From the NCBI GenBank assembly GCA_015484985.1, contig WFUL01000190.1, forward strand, positions 1 through 17,058: 17,058 nucleotides of DNA, given 5' to 3'. Position 1 is the stretch's first letter. Every line of letters begins with the position of its first letter. Below, piece by piece: positions 6,539-13,181 of the stretch. The notes under the pieces were generated by a model. The model did not search any database and was not told the DNA's origin. It worked only from the letters and a program-made list of their open reading frames with translations. The DNA comes from Anaerolineales bacterium (lineage in GTDB: Bacteria > Chloroflexota > Anaerolineae > Anaerolineales > DRMV01). Both the position numbers and the translations under genes were made by a program.

Positions 6539-8080
6539 CTATGAGGTCGCGGGCCGAACCCGGGCCTCGCCCGGCACTTCCGCGCCGGCCATCCACAGAC
6601 CCAAGGTGGCCCGGTCGGCCTTGTCCGCATCCACTTCCGCCACGATGCGGCCTTCATACATGACCGCAATGCGGTCGGAAAGGCTGAGAATCTCGTCCAG
6701 TTCTGCGGAGATGAGGAGCACCGCCACACCTTGGTCCCGAAGTTCGACGATGCGCTTGTGGATGTACTCAATGGAACCTACGTCCAGCCCCCGGGTAGGT
6801 TGGTTGGCAATGAGCACCCGTACCGGACGGCTGAACTCCCGGGCCACGATGACCTTCTGCTGATTGCCGCCGGACAGGGTGGCCACAGGGACCTGGGGGC
6901 CCGGCGTGCGGATGTCGAACTGTTCAATGAGGCGCTCGGCGTACTCCAGCACCGCGCGCGGGTTCCGCTGCCATCCGTTGGCAAAAGGTGCCTTGTAGTA
7001 CGTGCAGAGCACCAGGTTATCGGCCACCGAGAACGGCAGCACCAAACCGTGACGCTGTCGGTCCTCTGGAATGTGGGCCAGGCCCCGCTCGATGAGGACC
7101 CGGGCCCGTTCAAAAGGCATGGCCTCTCCGGCAATGCGCACCACGCCCCGTTGAGGACGACGCAAACCCGTCAGTACTTCGGCCAGTTCCGTTTGACCGT
7201 TGCCCTGTACGCCAGCAATACCCAGGATTTCCCCGGCTCGCACTTTCAAGGACACACCATCGACCACCGGCACCCCCCGCTCTTCCACATATAGGTCCTC
7301 GACTTCCAGCACCACCTCTCCGGGATGGGCCGGTGGCTTCTCCACCCGCAACACCACTTCACGCCCCACCATCATGCTGGCCAGCTCGGTCTCCGAGGTC
7401 TGCTCGGGCGTGGTCTCGCCCACCACCCGGCCCTGGCGCATGACCATGATGCGGTCGGCAATGGCCAGGACCTCCTTGAGTTTGTGGGTGATGAACACGA
7501 TAGAGACCCCTTGGGCCTTCAACTGGCGCATGATATGGAAGAGCTCCTCCACTTCCTGGGGCGTGAGAACCGCAGTGGGCTCGTCCAGAATCAGAATGCG
7601 GGCCCCTCGGTAGAGGGCTTTGAGAATCTCCACCCGTTGCTGCACGCCCACGGGCAATTCTTCGATGTAGGCATCGGGGTCCACCTTGAGCCCATATTGC
7701 TCCGACAGACGGCGCACCGCCTCGCGGGCCCGTCGCAAATCCAGCACGATACCCGCGCGCGTCACTTCCGCGCCCAGGATGAGGTTCTCCGCCACCGTAA
7801 ACACCGGAACCAGCATGAAGTGCTGATGCACCATGCCAATACCCAGGCGAATGGCATCGTGGGGGCTGCGGATGTTGGCCTTCTGACCAAAGACGTAAAT
7901 CTCCCCTTCATCGGGTTGGTACAGCCCGTAAATGATGTTCATCAGGGTGGTCTTCCCCGCGCCGTTCTCTCCGAGAAGGGCCAGGATTTCCCCTTCCTTG
8001 AGGGACAAATCCACATGGTCGTTGGCCAACACGCCAGGGAAGTGTTTGGTGATGCCCCGGGCCTCCAGGACGTATGTCAT
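6539..8080 (-). CDS. ABC transporter ATP-binding protein, BMP/simple-sugar type, tandem NBDs
   Basis: This 513-residue protein has two fused nucleotide-binding domains, as in ATPases of nucleoside (BMP-family, YufO/NupO-like) and simple-sugar importers. NBD1 has Walker A GENGAGKTT at 37-45, signature LPVGVQQRVEIL at 142-153 and Walker B ILILDEPTA at 162-170. NBD2 has a degenerate Walker A GVQGNGQTEL at 290-299 lacking the lysine, signature LSGGNQQKV at 402-410, and NQPTRGLDVG in place of DEPT; both are usual for this subfamily. The LPVGVQQRVEIL wording points to the BMP/nucleoside group rather than RbsA/MglA. The ATG at 8080 has GGAGGG just upstream. Unusually, no permease gene is adjacent: prmC is upstream and a convergent lipoprotein gene downstream. 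Confidence 0.93.
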   Translation of the reverse strand: MTYVLEARGITKHFPGVLANDHVDLSLKEGEILALLGENGAGKTTLMNIIYGLYQPDEGEIYVFGQKANIRSPHDAIRLGIGMVHQHFMLVPVFTVAENLILGAEVTRAGIVLDLRRAREAVRRLSEQYGLKVDPDAYIEELPVGVQQRVEILKALYRGARILILDEPTAVLTPQEVEELFHIMRQLKAQGVSIVFITHKLKEVLAIADRIMVMRQGRVVGETTPEQTSETELASMMVGREVVLRVEKPPAHPGEVVLEVEDLYVEERGVPVVDGVSLKVRAGEILGIAGVQGNGQTELAEVLTGLRRPQRGVVRIAGEAMPFERARVLIERGLAHIPEDRQRHGLVLPFSVADNLVLCTYYKAPFANGWQRNPRAVLEYAERLIEQFDIRTPGPQVPVATLSGGNQQKVIVAREFSRPVRVLIANQPTRGLDVGSIEYIHKRIVELRDQGVAVLLISAELDEILSLSDRIAVMYEGRIVAEVDADKADRATLGLWMAGAEVPGEARVRPATS

Positions 8081-8112
8081 CACGCGCCCTCCATACCCCA
8101 AGGATGGGCACA

Positions 8113-8121
8113 AGTATAACA
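8113..8121 (-). promoter_or_regulatory. Extended -10 promoter for the ABC ATPase gene
   Basis: On the minus strand the sequence reads TGT-TATACT, a TGn extended -10, ending 33 nt before the ATG at 8080. No good -35 lies at 17 nt, as is common for extended -10 promoters. It sits just after the prmC terminator, which gives the ABC gene its own transcription start. Confidence 0.55.
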
Positions 8122-8133
8122 CCAGCCGGAGCC

Positions 8134-8163
8134 AAAAGGCCCCTTTCCCCCGGGAAAGGGGCC
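8134..8163 (-). terminator. Rho-independent terminator after prmC
   Basis: GGCCCCTTTCCC at 8138-8149 pairs perfectly with GGGAAAGGGGCC at 8152-8163. Read on the minus strand, the 12-bp stem is followed by TTTT (8137-8134). It lies 13 nt beyond the prmC stop. The stem is strong but the T-tract short, so some read-through is possible. Confidence 0.75.
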
Positions 8164-8176
8164 AGCCAAGCATGGT

Positions 8177-9022
8177 TCAGGTGCGAATCCACAACACCCG
8201 GGGCATGCCTGCCAGGTCGGACAGCACCTCTACCCTCGCTTTGGGAAGGTGATGCCTGACCACCTCCCGTAACGCAGTCACCTGGGCAGGCGCGATTTCC
8301 AGGAGAACGTGCCCTCCGGGCCTTCGAAGGCGCGAGGGCAGCTGGGCCAGCAGGGCGCGCAACCACCACGTGCCTTCAAGTCCTCCATCCAGGGCCAAAC
8401 GCGGCTCCCAACGAGCCACCCGAAGATGGGTCAGCTCCATCGAGGGGATGTAGGGCAGGTTGGCCACCACCACGTCCCACGGCCCGGCCAGAGGCTCCAG
8501 CAGAGAAGCCTGGAGCAAAGGCACCCGGTCCTGCAAGCCGTAACGGGCCCGATTCCGCCGGGCCACCTGAAGGGCATCCCAGGAGACATCCGTAGCCCAG
8601 ACGGTCAGACCGGGGCGTTCCAGGGCCAGGGTGAGGGCGATGCAACCGGAACCCGTCCCCACGTCCACCACCCGGGGGGAAGGACGGGTGGAAAGCGCCC
8701 GAAGGGCAGCGTCCACCAGGGTCTCCGTTTCGGGGCGGGGAATCAGGACGGCAGGGGTCACGTAAAAGGGCCGCCCGTAGAACTCCCATTCCCCTAGGAC
8801 GTAGGGAAGGGGTTCCCCCGTCTGCAAACGACGCAGCCAGTCTTGCAACTGAGCGACTTGCGGGGACGACAGGTAGGCTTCCGGATGGGCCAACACCCAG
8901 GCCGGAGACCGTCCCAGGAGATGGGCCAGGGCCCGTTGGGCATCCAAGGGCGCGGTCTCCGAATGGGGGGCCAAAGCCTGGGCCAAGTCTTGCAGGGCTT
9001 CTCGCACGGTGATGTTCGACAT
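8177..9022 (-). CDS. prmC: Peptide chain release factor N5-glutamine methyltransferase
   Basis: PrmC methylates the glutamine of the GGQ motif in release factors RF1 and RF2 using S-adenosylmethionine. The N-terminal helical domain covers about residues 1-85, followed by the family motif LIPRPETETLVD (about 93-104). The SAM-binding motif is VVDVGTGSGCIAL at 118-130. The substrate-binding motif, usually NPPY, reads NLPYI at 188-192, and the later LEIG reads LEIA. The 281-residue length is typical. The ATG at 9022 has GGGAGGACGG upstream; longer in-frame openings run into the tRNA terminator and are rejected. The gene is not next to prfA, its frequent partner. No sigma-70 promoter is obvious between it and the tRNA terminator, so it may rely on read-through from the tRNA promoter. 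Confidence 0.94.
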   Translation of the reverse strand: MSNITVREALQDLAQALAPHSETAPLDAQRALAHLLGRSPAWVLAHPEAYLSSPQVAQLQDWLRRLQTGEPLPYVLGEWEFYGRPFYVTPAVLIPRPETETLVDAALRALSTRPSPRVVDVGTGSGCIALTLALERPGLTVWATDVSWDALQVARRNRARYGLQDRVPLLQASLLEPLAGPWDVVVANLPYIPSMELTHLRVARWEPRLALDGGLEGTWWLRALLAQLPSRLRRPGGHVLLEIAPAQVTALREVVRHHLPKARVEVLSDLAGMPRVLWIRT

Positions 9023-9037
9023 ACCCGTCCTCCCACC

Positions 9038-9076
9038 CCGGAACCAGGATGCGCCGGACGCGGGTTCCGGATGCGC
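9038..9076 (-). promoter_or_regulatory. Structured prmC leader: hairpin and direct repeats
   Basis: CCGGAACC at 9038-9045 is inversely repeated as GGTTCCGG at 9063-9070 (17-nt loop). GGATGCGC occurs twice in direct orientation, at 9047-9054 and 9069-9076. This is the transcribed leader just ahead of the prmC ribosome binding site. Any regulatory role is inference. Confidence 0.35.
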
Positions 9077-9091
9077 ACCCCGCCGGGGTCG

Positions 9092-9125
9092 GAAACAAAG
9101 AAAAGGCCACATTTCGTGGCCTTTT
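9092..9125 (-). terminator. Rho-independent terminator after the tRNA pair
   Basis: AAAAGGCCAC at 9101-9110 pairs with GTGGCCTTTT at 9116-9125 across a 5-nt loop. On the minus strand the 10-bp stem runs into TTTTCTTTGTTT. It lies 8 nt beyond the 3' end of tRNA-Pro and should end the tRNA transcript. Confidence 0.85.
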
Positions 9126-9133
9126 GCGTGCAG

Positions 9134-9208
9134 TCGGGGCGGGCGGATTTGAACCGCCGACCTCACGGACCCGAACCGTGCGCTCTCTCCGGGCTGAGCT
9201 ACGCCCCG
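9134..9208 (-). tRNA. tRNA-Pro (anticodon CGG)
   Basis: On the minus strand a 75-nt cloverleaf folds with acceptor stem CGGGGCG/CGCCCCG and discriminator A, D stem GCTC/GAGC, and anticodon stem CACGG/CCGTG with loop TTCGGGT (anticodon CGG, decoding CCG). The T stem is GGCGG/CCGCC with loop TTCAAAT. CCA is not encoded (CTG follows). It lies 7 nt downstream of tRNA-Lys in the same transcript. Confidence 0.95.
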
Positions 9209-9215
9209 ACACCTA

Positions 9216-9288
<73 letters not shown>

Positions 9289-9299
9289 GTGCGCTCCAC

Positions 9300-9328
9300 A
9301 TTGTAGCACGCCGGTACGGTTCGGTCAA
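9300..9328 (-). promoter_or_regulatory. Sigma-70-type promoter of the tRNA operon
   Basis: On the minus strand, TTGACC (9328-9323) and TACAAT (9305-9300) are separated by exactly 17 nt. The expected start is about 9293, a few nt before mature tRNA-Lys at 9288. This is one of the best promoter matches in the window. Confidence 0.85.
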
Positions 9329-9379
9329 TGATTCGTGGGTTGAGGTTTGGACAATGACGTATCCTGCCAAGGCGCGCGA

Positions 9380-9388
9380 TGGTACAAT
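9380..9388 (+). promoter_or_regulatory. Extended -10 promoter of pdxS
   Basis: TGG-TACAAT at 9380-9388 is a TGn extended -10, 34 nt before the pdxS ATG. There is no clear -35 at 17 nt (TATCCT). The expected start near 9395 gives a leader of about 28 nt. It lies divergent to the tRNA promoter. Confidence 0.6.
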
Positions 9389-9422
9389 AGTCGCTGACAC
9401 TCCGAACCGCGGGAGGCGAATC

Positions 9423-10313
9423 ATGGCGCAGATTTTGACGGGAACCTGGCGGGTGAAGGCCGGCCTGGCCCAGATGCTCAAAGGCGGCGTCATCATGGAC
9501 GTGGTCACGCCGGAACAGGCGAAAATAGCCGAAGACGCGGGCGCGGTGGCCGTCATGGCCCTGGAGCGGGTGCCCGCGGACATCCGGGCCCAGGGGGGTG
9601 TGGCCCGCATGAGCGACCCAGAATTGATTCTGAAAATCATGGACGCGGTAACCATTCCCGTTATGGCCAAGGTGCGCATCGGCCACTTCGTGGAGGCCCA
9701 GATTCTGGAGGCCATCGGTGTGGATTTCATTGACGAGTCCGAGGTGCTGACCCCCGCGGACGAAGAGCACCACATCGACAAGCATAAGTTCAAGGTCCCC
9801 TTCGTGTGCGGCGCGCGAAACCTGGGTGAGGCTCTGCGACGTATCGCGGAGGGCGCGGCCATGATTCGCACCAAGGGCGAAGCCGGCACCGGGGATGTGG
9901 TGGAGGCCGTGCGCCATGCCCGAGCCGTGATGAAGGAAATCCGGCGCCTGCAGAACATGGCCGAGGAAGAGGTCTACGCTTATGCCAAGGAAATCGGCGC
10001 GCCGCTGGAACTGGTACTGGAGACCCGCCGCCTGGGTCGGCTCCCCGTAGTGAACTTCGCCGCGGGCGGCATCGCTACCCCCGCAGACGCAGCCCTGATG
10101 ATGCAACTGGGAATGGACGGCGTGTTCGTGGGGTCGGGCATTTTCAAGTCCGAGAACCCGGCCAAGCGTGCGGCGGCCATCGTCAAGGCCGTGACCCACT
10201 ACAACGACCCGGCCATCCTGGCCGAGGTGAGCAAAGGTCTGGGCGAGCCCATGCGGGGCATCCAGGCCGCCACCCTGGCGGCAGAGGAACGCCTGGCCCC
10301 GCGCGGGTGGTAA
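9423..10313 (+). CDS. pdxS: Pyridoxal 5'-phosphate synthase subunit PdxS
   Basis: PdxS (PdxS/SNZ family) makes pyridoxal 5'-phosphate from ribose 5-phosphate, glyceraldehyde 3-phosphate and ammonia supplied by the PdxT glutaminase; twelve PdxS subunits form the core of the complex. Active-site residues are in place: D26, the Schiff-base lysine K83 in MAKVRIGH, and the second lysine K151 in IRTKGEAGTGD. The C-terminal phosphate-binding region reads FAAGGIATPADAALMMQLG. The 296-residue length is normal. The ATG at 9423 follows GGGAGG at 9410-9415. Normally pdxT follows directly; here a Uma2 gene separates them by about 780 nt. The substrate ribose 5-phosphate is made by RpiA, also encoded in this window. 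Confidence 0.98.
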   Translation: MAQILTGTWRVKAGLAQMLKGGVIMDVVTPEQAKIAEDAGAVAVMALERVPADIRAQGGVARMSDPELILKIMDAVTIPVMAKVRIGHFVEAQILEAIGVDFIDESEVLTPADEEHHIDKHKFKVPFVCGARNLGEALRRIAEGAAMIRTKGEAGTGDVVEAVRHARAVMKEIRRLQNMAEEEVYAYAKEIGAPLELVLETRRLGRLPVVNFAAGGIATPADAALMMQLGMDGVFVGSGIFKSENPAKRAAAIVKAVTHYNDPAILAEVSKGLGEPMRGIQAATLAAEERLAPRGW

Positions 10314-10319
10314 AGATAG

Positions 10320-10347
10320 CGGACGGTGGACAGCAGACGGCGGACGG
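10320..10347 (+). repeat. Left flanking repeat of the Uma2 cassette
   Basis: CGGACGG occurs at 10320-10326 and again at 10341-10347. The 20-nt block at 10328-10347 (GGACAGCAGACGGCGG...) matches the reverse complement of 11031-11050 at 16 of 20 positions, so the two form an imperfect inverted repeat around the Uma2 gene. Three of the four differences are A/T exchanges within GGAC/GGTC-type units. Confidence 0.65.
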
Positions 10348-10364
10348 CAGATGGTGGGTCATTA

Positions 10365-11048
10365 ATGGCGCTGGTGGTGATTGAACGAGGGACACGAAAA
10401 CCCATTACCGAGCCCCACCTGGTACGGGTCGCGGGGTGGACGCTGGAGCGCTACCTGCAAGAGGCTCCAGAGAATGCCTTTTGGGAGTTCGTACGCGGAG
10501 AGGTGATTATGCACTCTCCGGTCAGGGCCGAGCATCAACGCGTCGTGCGTTTCCTTACCTTCCTGCTTCAGGGTTATTGCACAAAACGGGCGCTGGGTTG
10601 CGAGGTACTCAACGGGCCTGCGGGGGTGCGCCTAGCCCCAGAGGTCATCCGAGAGCCGGACATCTTCGTGCTGGCCGCGGAGGCGGTGGAGAAGGCGCAG
10701 GGCTTCCCTGTGGAGGCCCGACCCCTGCTGGTGGTGGAAGTGGTCAGTCCTTCGACCCGTACGCTGGACCTGGTGGAAAAGCCCTATGACTATGCTCATG
10801 CGGGTATCCCCGAATACTGGGTGGTGGACCGGGAAAGACGGCATTTCTACTTCCACGTTTTGTCTGACGCGGGCTACCGGGTCGACGTCTGTCAGGAAGG
10901 CCGGGTGCATTCCCGTGTTCTCCCGGGCTTCTGGCTCGATGTGGCCTGGTTATGGCGAGAACCTCTGCCTTCCGAGTGGGAAGTGCTGGCGAAGGTGGTG
11001 GGCAGTGAGCGGTCAGCAGTGGGCAGTGGGCCGACCGCCGACCGCTGA
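10365..11048 (+). CDS. Uma2 family protein, putative PD-(D/E)XK endonuclease (DUF820)
   Basis: Uma2 proteins are restriction-endonuclease-fold proteins, very abundant in cyanobacteria and Chloroflexota, with largely unknown roles. Visible features are the N-terminal TLERYLQEAPENAFWEFVRGEV block, HQRVVRFLTFLL, REPDIFVL with D99, LLVVEVVSPST with E125, and EKPYDYAHAGIPEYWVVD with K139. D99, E125 and K139 fit a PD-(D/E)XK-like active site, so it may be catalytically competent. The likely start is the ATG at 10365; a GTG at 10326 would lie in repeat DNA. The last 16 or so residues (VGSERSAVGSGPTADR) and the stop codon are encoded by the right-hand repeat. The gene separates pdxS from pdxT and has no evident functional tie to either, which suggests insertion. 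Confidence 0.85.
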   Translation: MALVVIERGTRKPITEPHLVRVAGWTLERYLQEAPENAFWEFVRGEVIMHSPVRAEHQRVVRFLTFLLQGYCTKRALGCEVLNGPAGVRLAPEVIREPDIFVLAAEAVEKAQGFPVEARPLLVVEVVSPSTRTLDLVEKPYDYAHAGIPEYWVVDRERRHFYFHVLSDAGYRVDVCQEGRVHSRVLPGFWLDVAWLWREPLPSEWEVLAKVVGSERSAVGSGPTADR

Positions 11049-11061
11049 CCGTCGACTGCCC
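11000..11061. repeat. Right flanking repeat of the Uma2 cassette, hairpin-forming
   Basis: The arm at 11000-11017 (GGGCAGT, 3 nt, CGGTCAGC) pairs with 11044-11061 (GCTGACCG, 3 nt, ACTGCCC) across 26 nt of related GGCAGTGGGC and CGACCGC units. Segment 11031-11050 is the inverted counterpart of the left repeat at 10328-10347. The Uma2 stop codon (11046-11048) lies in the right arm. Low-complexity units of this kind are familiar to me from Chloroflexota and cyanobacterial intergenic DNA. Confidence 0.75.
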
Positions 11062-11092
11062 AACAACGACCAATCCCCGCAGGAGGTCTCTC

Positions 11093-11734
11093 ATGAAATC
11101 CTTGACCATTGGCGTGCTCGCTCTCCAGGGCGATTTCATCGAACACGAAGCCATGCTCCGCCTCCTGGGTGTGGAGACCCGGCAGGTGCGTTTGCCGGAA
11201 CATCTGGAGGGCCTGGATGGCCTCATCATCCCCGGCGGCGAATCCACCACGATGGGCCGTTTGGCCGTAGACTTCGGCTTGATCGAACCTTTGCGGGCCT
11301 TTGGGAAACAAAAGCCCGTTTGGGGTACGTGCGCGGGAGCCATCTTCTTGGCCAAGGACATCCATCGCGACCAGCCCATTCTGGGGCTGATGGACATCGT
11401 GGTGGAACGCAACGCCTTCGGCCGCCAGGTGGACAGTTTCGAGGTGGACGTCGTCATCCCTGCTTTGCAGGTGGTGGATCCGGACCCCCGTCCCTTCCGG
11501 GCCGTGTTCATCCGGGCACCCATTATCGAGCAGGTGAACCCGCCCGCGGAGGTGCTGGCCACCCTGGAAGACGGTACGATTATCGCCGCGCAACAGGGCC
11601 ATTTATTGGCCACATCCTTCCACCCTGAACTCACCGATGACCTTCGCTTCCACCGTTACTTCCTCCACCTCGTGGAACAGAGCCGTCTTCGCCGCCAACC
11701 TGCCGGACAACAGGTATCGGGGAACGGCCGTTAG
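11093..11734 (+). CDS. pdxT: Pyridoxal 5'-phosphate synthase glutaminase subunit PdxT
   Basis: PdxT hydrolyses glutamine and channels ammonia to PdxS. It is a class I (triad) amidotransferase: GVLALQGDF at 7-15, the family motif IPGGESTTMGRL at 46-57, nucleophile C80 in GTCAGAI, and catalytic H177 and E179 in SFHPEL. VERNAFGRQVDSF at 104-116 is also typical. The 213-residue length is slightly longer than the usual 190-200 because of a short polar tail. The ATG at 11093 has an excellent AGGAGG at 11081-11086. It is separated from pdxS by the Uma2 cassette, so the strong ribosome binding site may compensate for lost coupling. No new promoter is evident in the 44 nt between Uma2 and pdxT. Confidence 0.97.
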   Translation: MKSLTIGVLALQGDFIEHEAMLRLLGVETRQVRLPEHLEGLDGLIIPGGESTTMGRLAVDFGLIEPLRAFGKQKPVWGTCAGAIFLAKDIHRDQPILGLMDIVVERNAFGRQVDSFEVDVVIPALQVVDPDPRPFRAVFIRAPIIEQVNPPAEVLATLEDGTIIAAQQGHLLATSFHPELTDDLRFHRYFLHLVEQSRLRRQPAGQQVSGNGR

Positions 11735-11735
11735 T

Positions 11736-11786
11736 CCGAGGCTGAGGGTGAAGCCTCGGGGAGCGCTTCCTTGGTGAGGGAAGCGC
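11736..11786 (+). repeat. Two tandem hairpins between pdxT and yvcK
   Basis: Hairpin 1 pairs CCGAGGCT (11736-11743) with AGCCTCGG (11752-11759) around GAGGGTGA. Hairpin 2 pairs GCGCTTCC (11763-11770) with GGAAGCGC (11779-11786) around TTGGTGAG. Both have perfect 8-bp stems and 8-nt loops containing GGTGA, with 3 nt between them. No T-tract follows. They begin one nt after the pdxT stop and end 26 nt before the yvcK start, so they would sit in the yvcK leader RNA. Confidence 0.7.
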
Positions 11787-11812
11787 GCACCACGGGAGGT
11801 GGGTATAGCGTG

Positions 11813-13174
11813 ATGAAGTACGAAACTTCTCAGCCCAAGAAGGCGCGCCGCAGGTTCTCCTGGTCTTCCCTGTGGCGGCGGTTTGGTTTCCTCTTTCGCC
11901 CGGGTTTAGGCATCAAGCGCTGGTTCCTGGTTCTCCTCATCGGTCTCTTTCTGCTGGCCGTGGGCTTCGCCATGGCGGTCCTCCACGTCTACCGTACCAC
12001 GCCCGAGGCCTCATGGTGGACACCCATTCTGTCCGGGGCCGCGTTGCGCTTTCTTCCCCGCCCATTACGGGTGTTGATTTTCGGCGGCGCAGGCCTGGTC
12101 CTGATTGGTTGGGGCCTGTGGGGCCTTTCCCGCAGCCTCATCGCGCCCTTTTTGCGAGAGGACCGCTCGTATCTGGACATGCTGGCCCGCTACCACCAGC
12201 GAGAACGGGGTCCCCATGTGGTGGTCATTGGCGGTGGGACGGGACAATCCACGGCGCTACGGGGCCTGAAGCACTACACCCATAACCTGACGGCCGTGGT
12301 CACGGTGGCTGACGACGGGGGTTCTTCGGGACGTCTGCGACGTACCCTGGGTATCTTGCCTCCGGGGGATATCCGCAACTGCATGGTGGCCCTGGCTGAC
12401 GACGAGGATTTGCTTTCCCGCCTCTTCCAGTATCGTTTTCCCAAAAACCAGGGGAGCGAACTGGACGGTCATTCCTTCGGCAACCTATTCCTCACGGCTA
12501 TGACGGGGCTGACCGGCAGTTTCGAAGACGCCATTCTCGAGGCGGAACGGGTGCTCTCCCTGCGCGGCCGGGTGGTGCCTTCCACTCTTACGCTGGTGAA
12601 CCTGGCCGCGGATGTGCTGGTGCCTTACGAGAATCGCCCCGTACGGGTGGTAGGGGAGAGCCGCATTCCCGAAGTGCCGGGCCGTATCCAGCGGGTGTGG
12701 CTGATTCCCGAGCGACCGCCAGCCTTTCCCGTAGCCGTTCAGGCCCTGTTGAATGCTCAGATGGTGATCATCGGACCGGGAAGTCTTTACACCAGCATCC
12801 TGCCCAATCTGTTGGTCCCGGAGATTGCCGCGGCCTTGCGGGCCACCCGGGCCTTACGGGTGTTCGTGGTCAACGTGGCCAATCAGCCGGGAGAAACGGA
12901 CGGCTATTTCGCCCACGATTACGTTGAGGCTTTGGAGCGGCACATTGGATCCGGCACCATTGACCTGGTGCTGTTGAACAACCGCACCGACCTGGAATTG
13001 CCCCCAGGGGTCGAGTGGGTTCAGGAAGACCCTCATTATCCCATCCGGTACCCCGTGCACCGTGCCGACCTGGTGGACGAAGCCCATCCCTGGAAACACG
13101 ATCCCCACAAACTGGCCCGAACCCTTATTCGTTTACTGGAGGAGCAGACCGGGCCGTTGGTTCAGGCCGGATGA
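11813..13174 (+). CDS. yvcK: YvcK/GlmR (CofD-like) family protein with N-terminal membrane anchor
   Basis: YvcK/GlmR proteins bind UDP-sugars, are needed for growth on gluconeogenic carbon sources, and influence cell-wall precursor synthesis. The domain starts at about residue 135 with VVVIGGGTGQSTALRGLK, then VADDGGSSGRLRR and PPGDIRNCMVALAD, followed by DGHSFGNLFLTAM; these are hallmark nucleotide-sugar-binding motifs. Before it lie a basic segment and two hydrophobic stretches (about 36-58 and 86-108), so the protein is probably membrane-anchored with the YvcK domain in the cytoplasm. Bacillus YvcK lacks this anchor. The 453-residue length assumes the ATG at 11813, with GGGAGGTGG upstream; a TTG at 11771 lies in a hairpin loop and is less likely. 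It probably reads through from pdxT and ends at a clear terminator. Confidence 0.9.
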   Translation: MKYETSQPKKARRRFSWSSLWRRFGFLFRPGLGIKRWFLVLLIGLFLLAVGFAMAVLHVYRTTPEASWWTPILSGAALRFLPRPLRVLIFGGAGLVLIGWGLWGLSRSLIAPFLREDRSYLDMLARYHQRERGPHVVVIGGGTGQSTALRGLKHYTHNLTAVVTVADDGGSSGRLRRTLGILPPGDIRNCMVALADDEDLLSRLFQYRFPKNQGSELDGHSFGNLFLTAMTGLTGSFEDAILEAERVLSLRGRVVPSTLTLVNLAADVLVPYENRPVRVVGESRIPEVPGRIQRVWLIPERPPAFPVAVQALLNAQMVIIGPGSLYTSILPNLLVPEIAAALRATRALRVFVVNVANQPGETDGYFAHDYVEALERHIGSGTIDLVLLNNRTDLELPPGVEWVQEDPHYPIRYPVHRADLVDEAHPWKHDPHKLARTLIRLLEEQTGPLVQAG

Positions 13175-13181
13175 AGGAAAG

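Noticed and set aside
6528..6560. Possible terminator between the convergent lipoprotein and ABC ATPase genes
   Set aside because: Only a 5-bp CGCGA/TCGCG pairing with a 14-nt loop and no T-run is visible, and the genes are just 11 nt apart.
5241..6596. 451-codon open frame on the minus strand opposite the lipoprotein gene
   Set aside because: The plus-strand frame has a lipobox, linker and ribosome binding site. The minus frame is Gly/Arg/Pro-rich with no start signal and overlaps the end of the ABC ATPase gene.
7325..8119. 264-codon plus-strand frame opposite the ABC ATPase
   Set aside because: His/Gln/Leu-rich shadow of a gene with intact Walker and signature motifs; no ribosome binding site.
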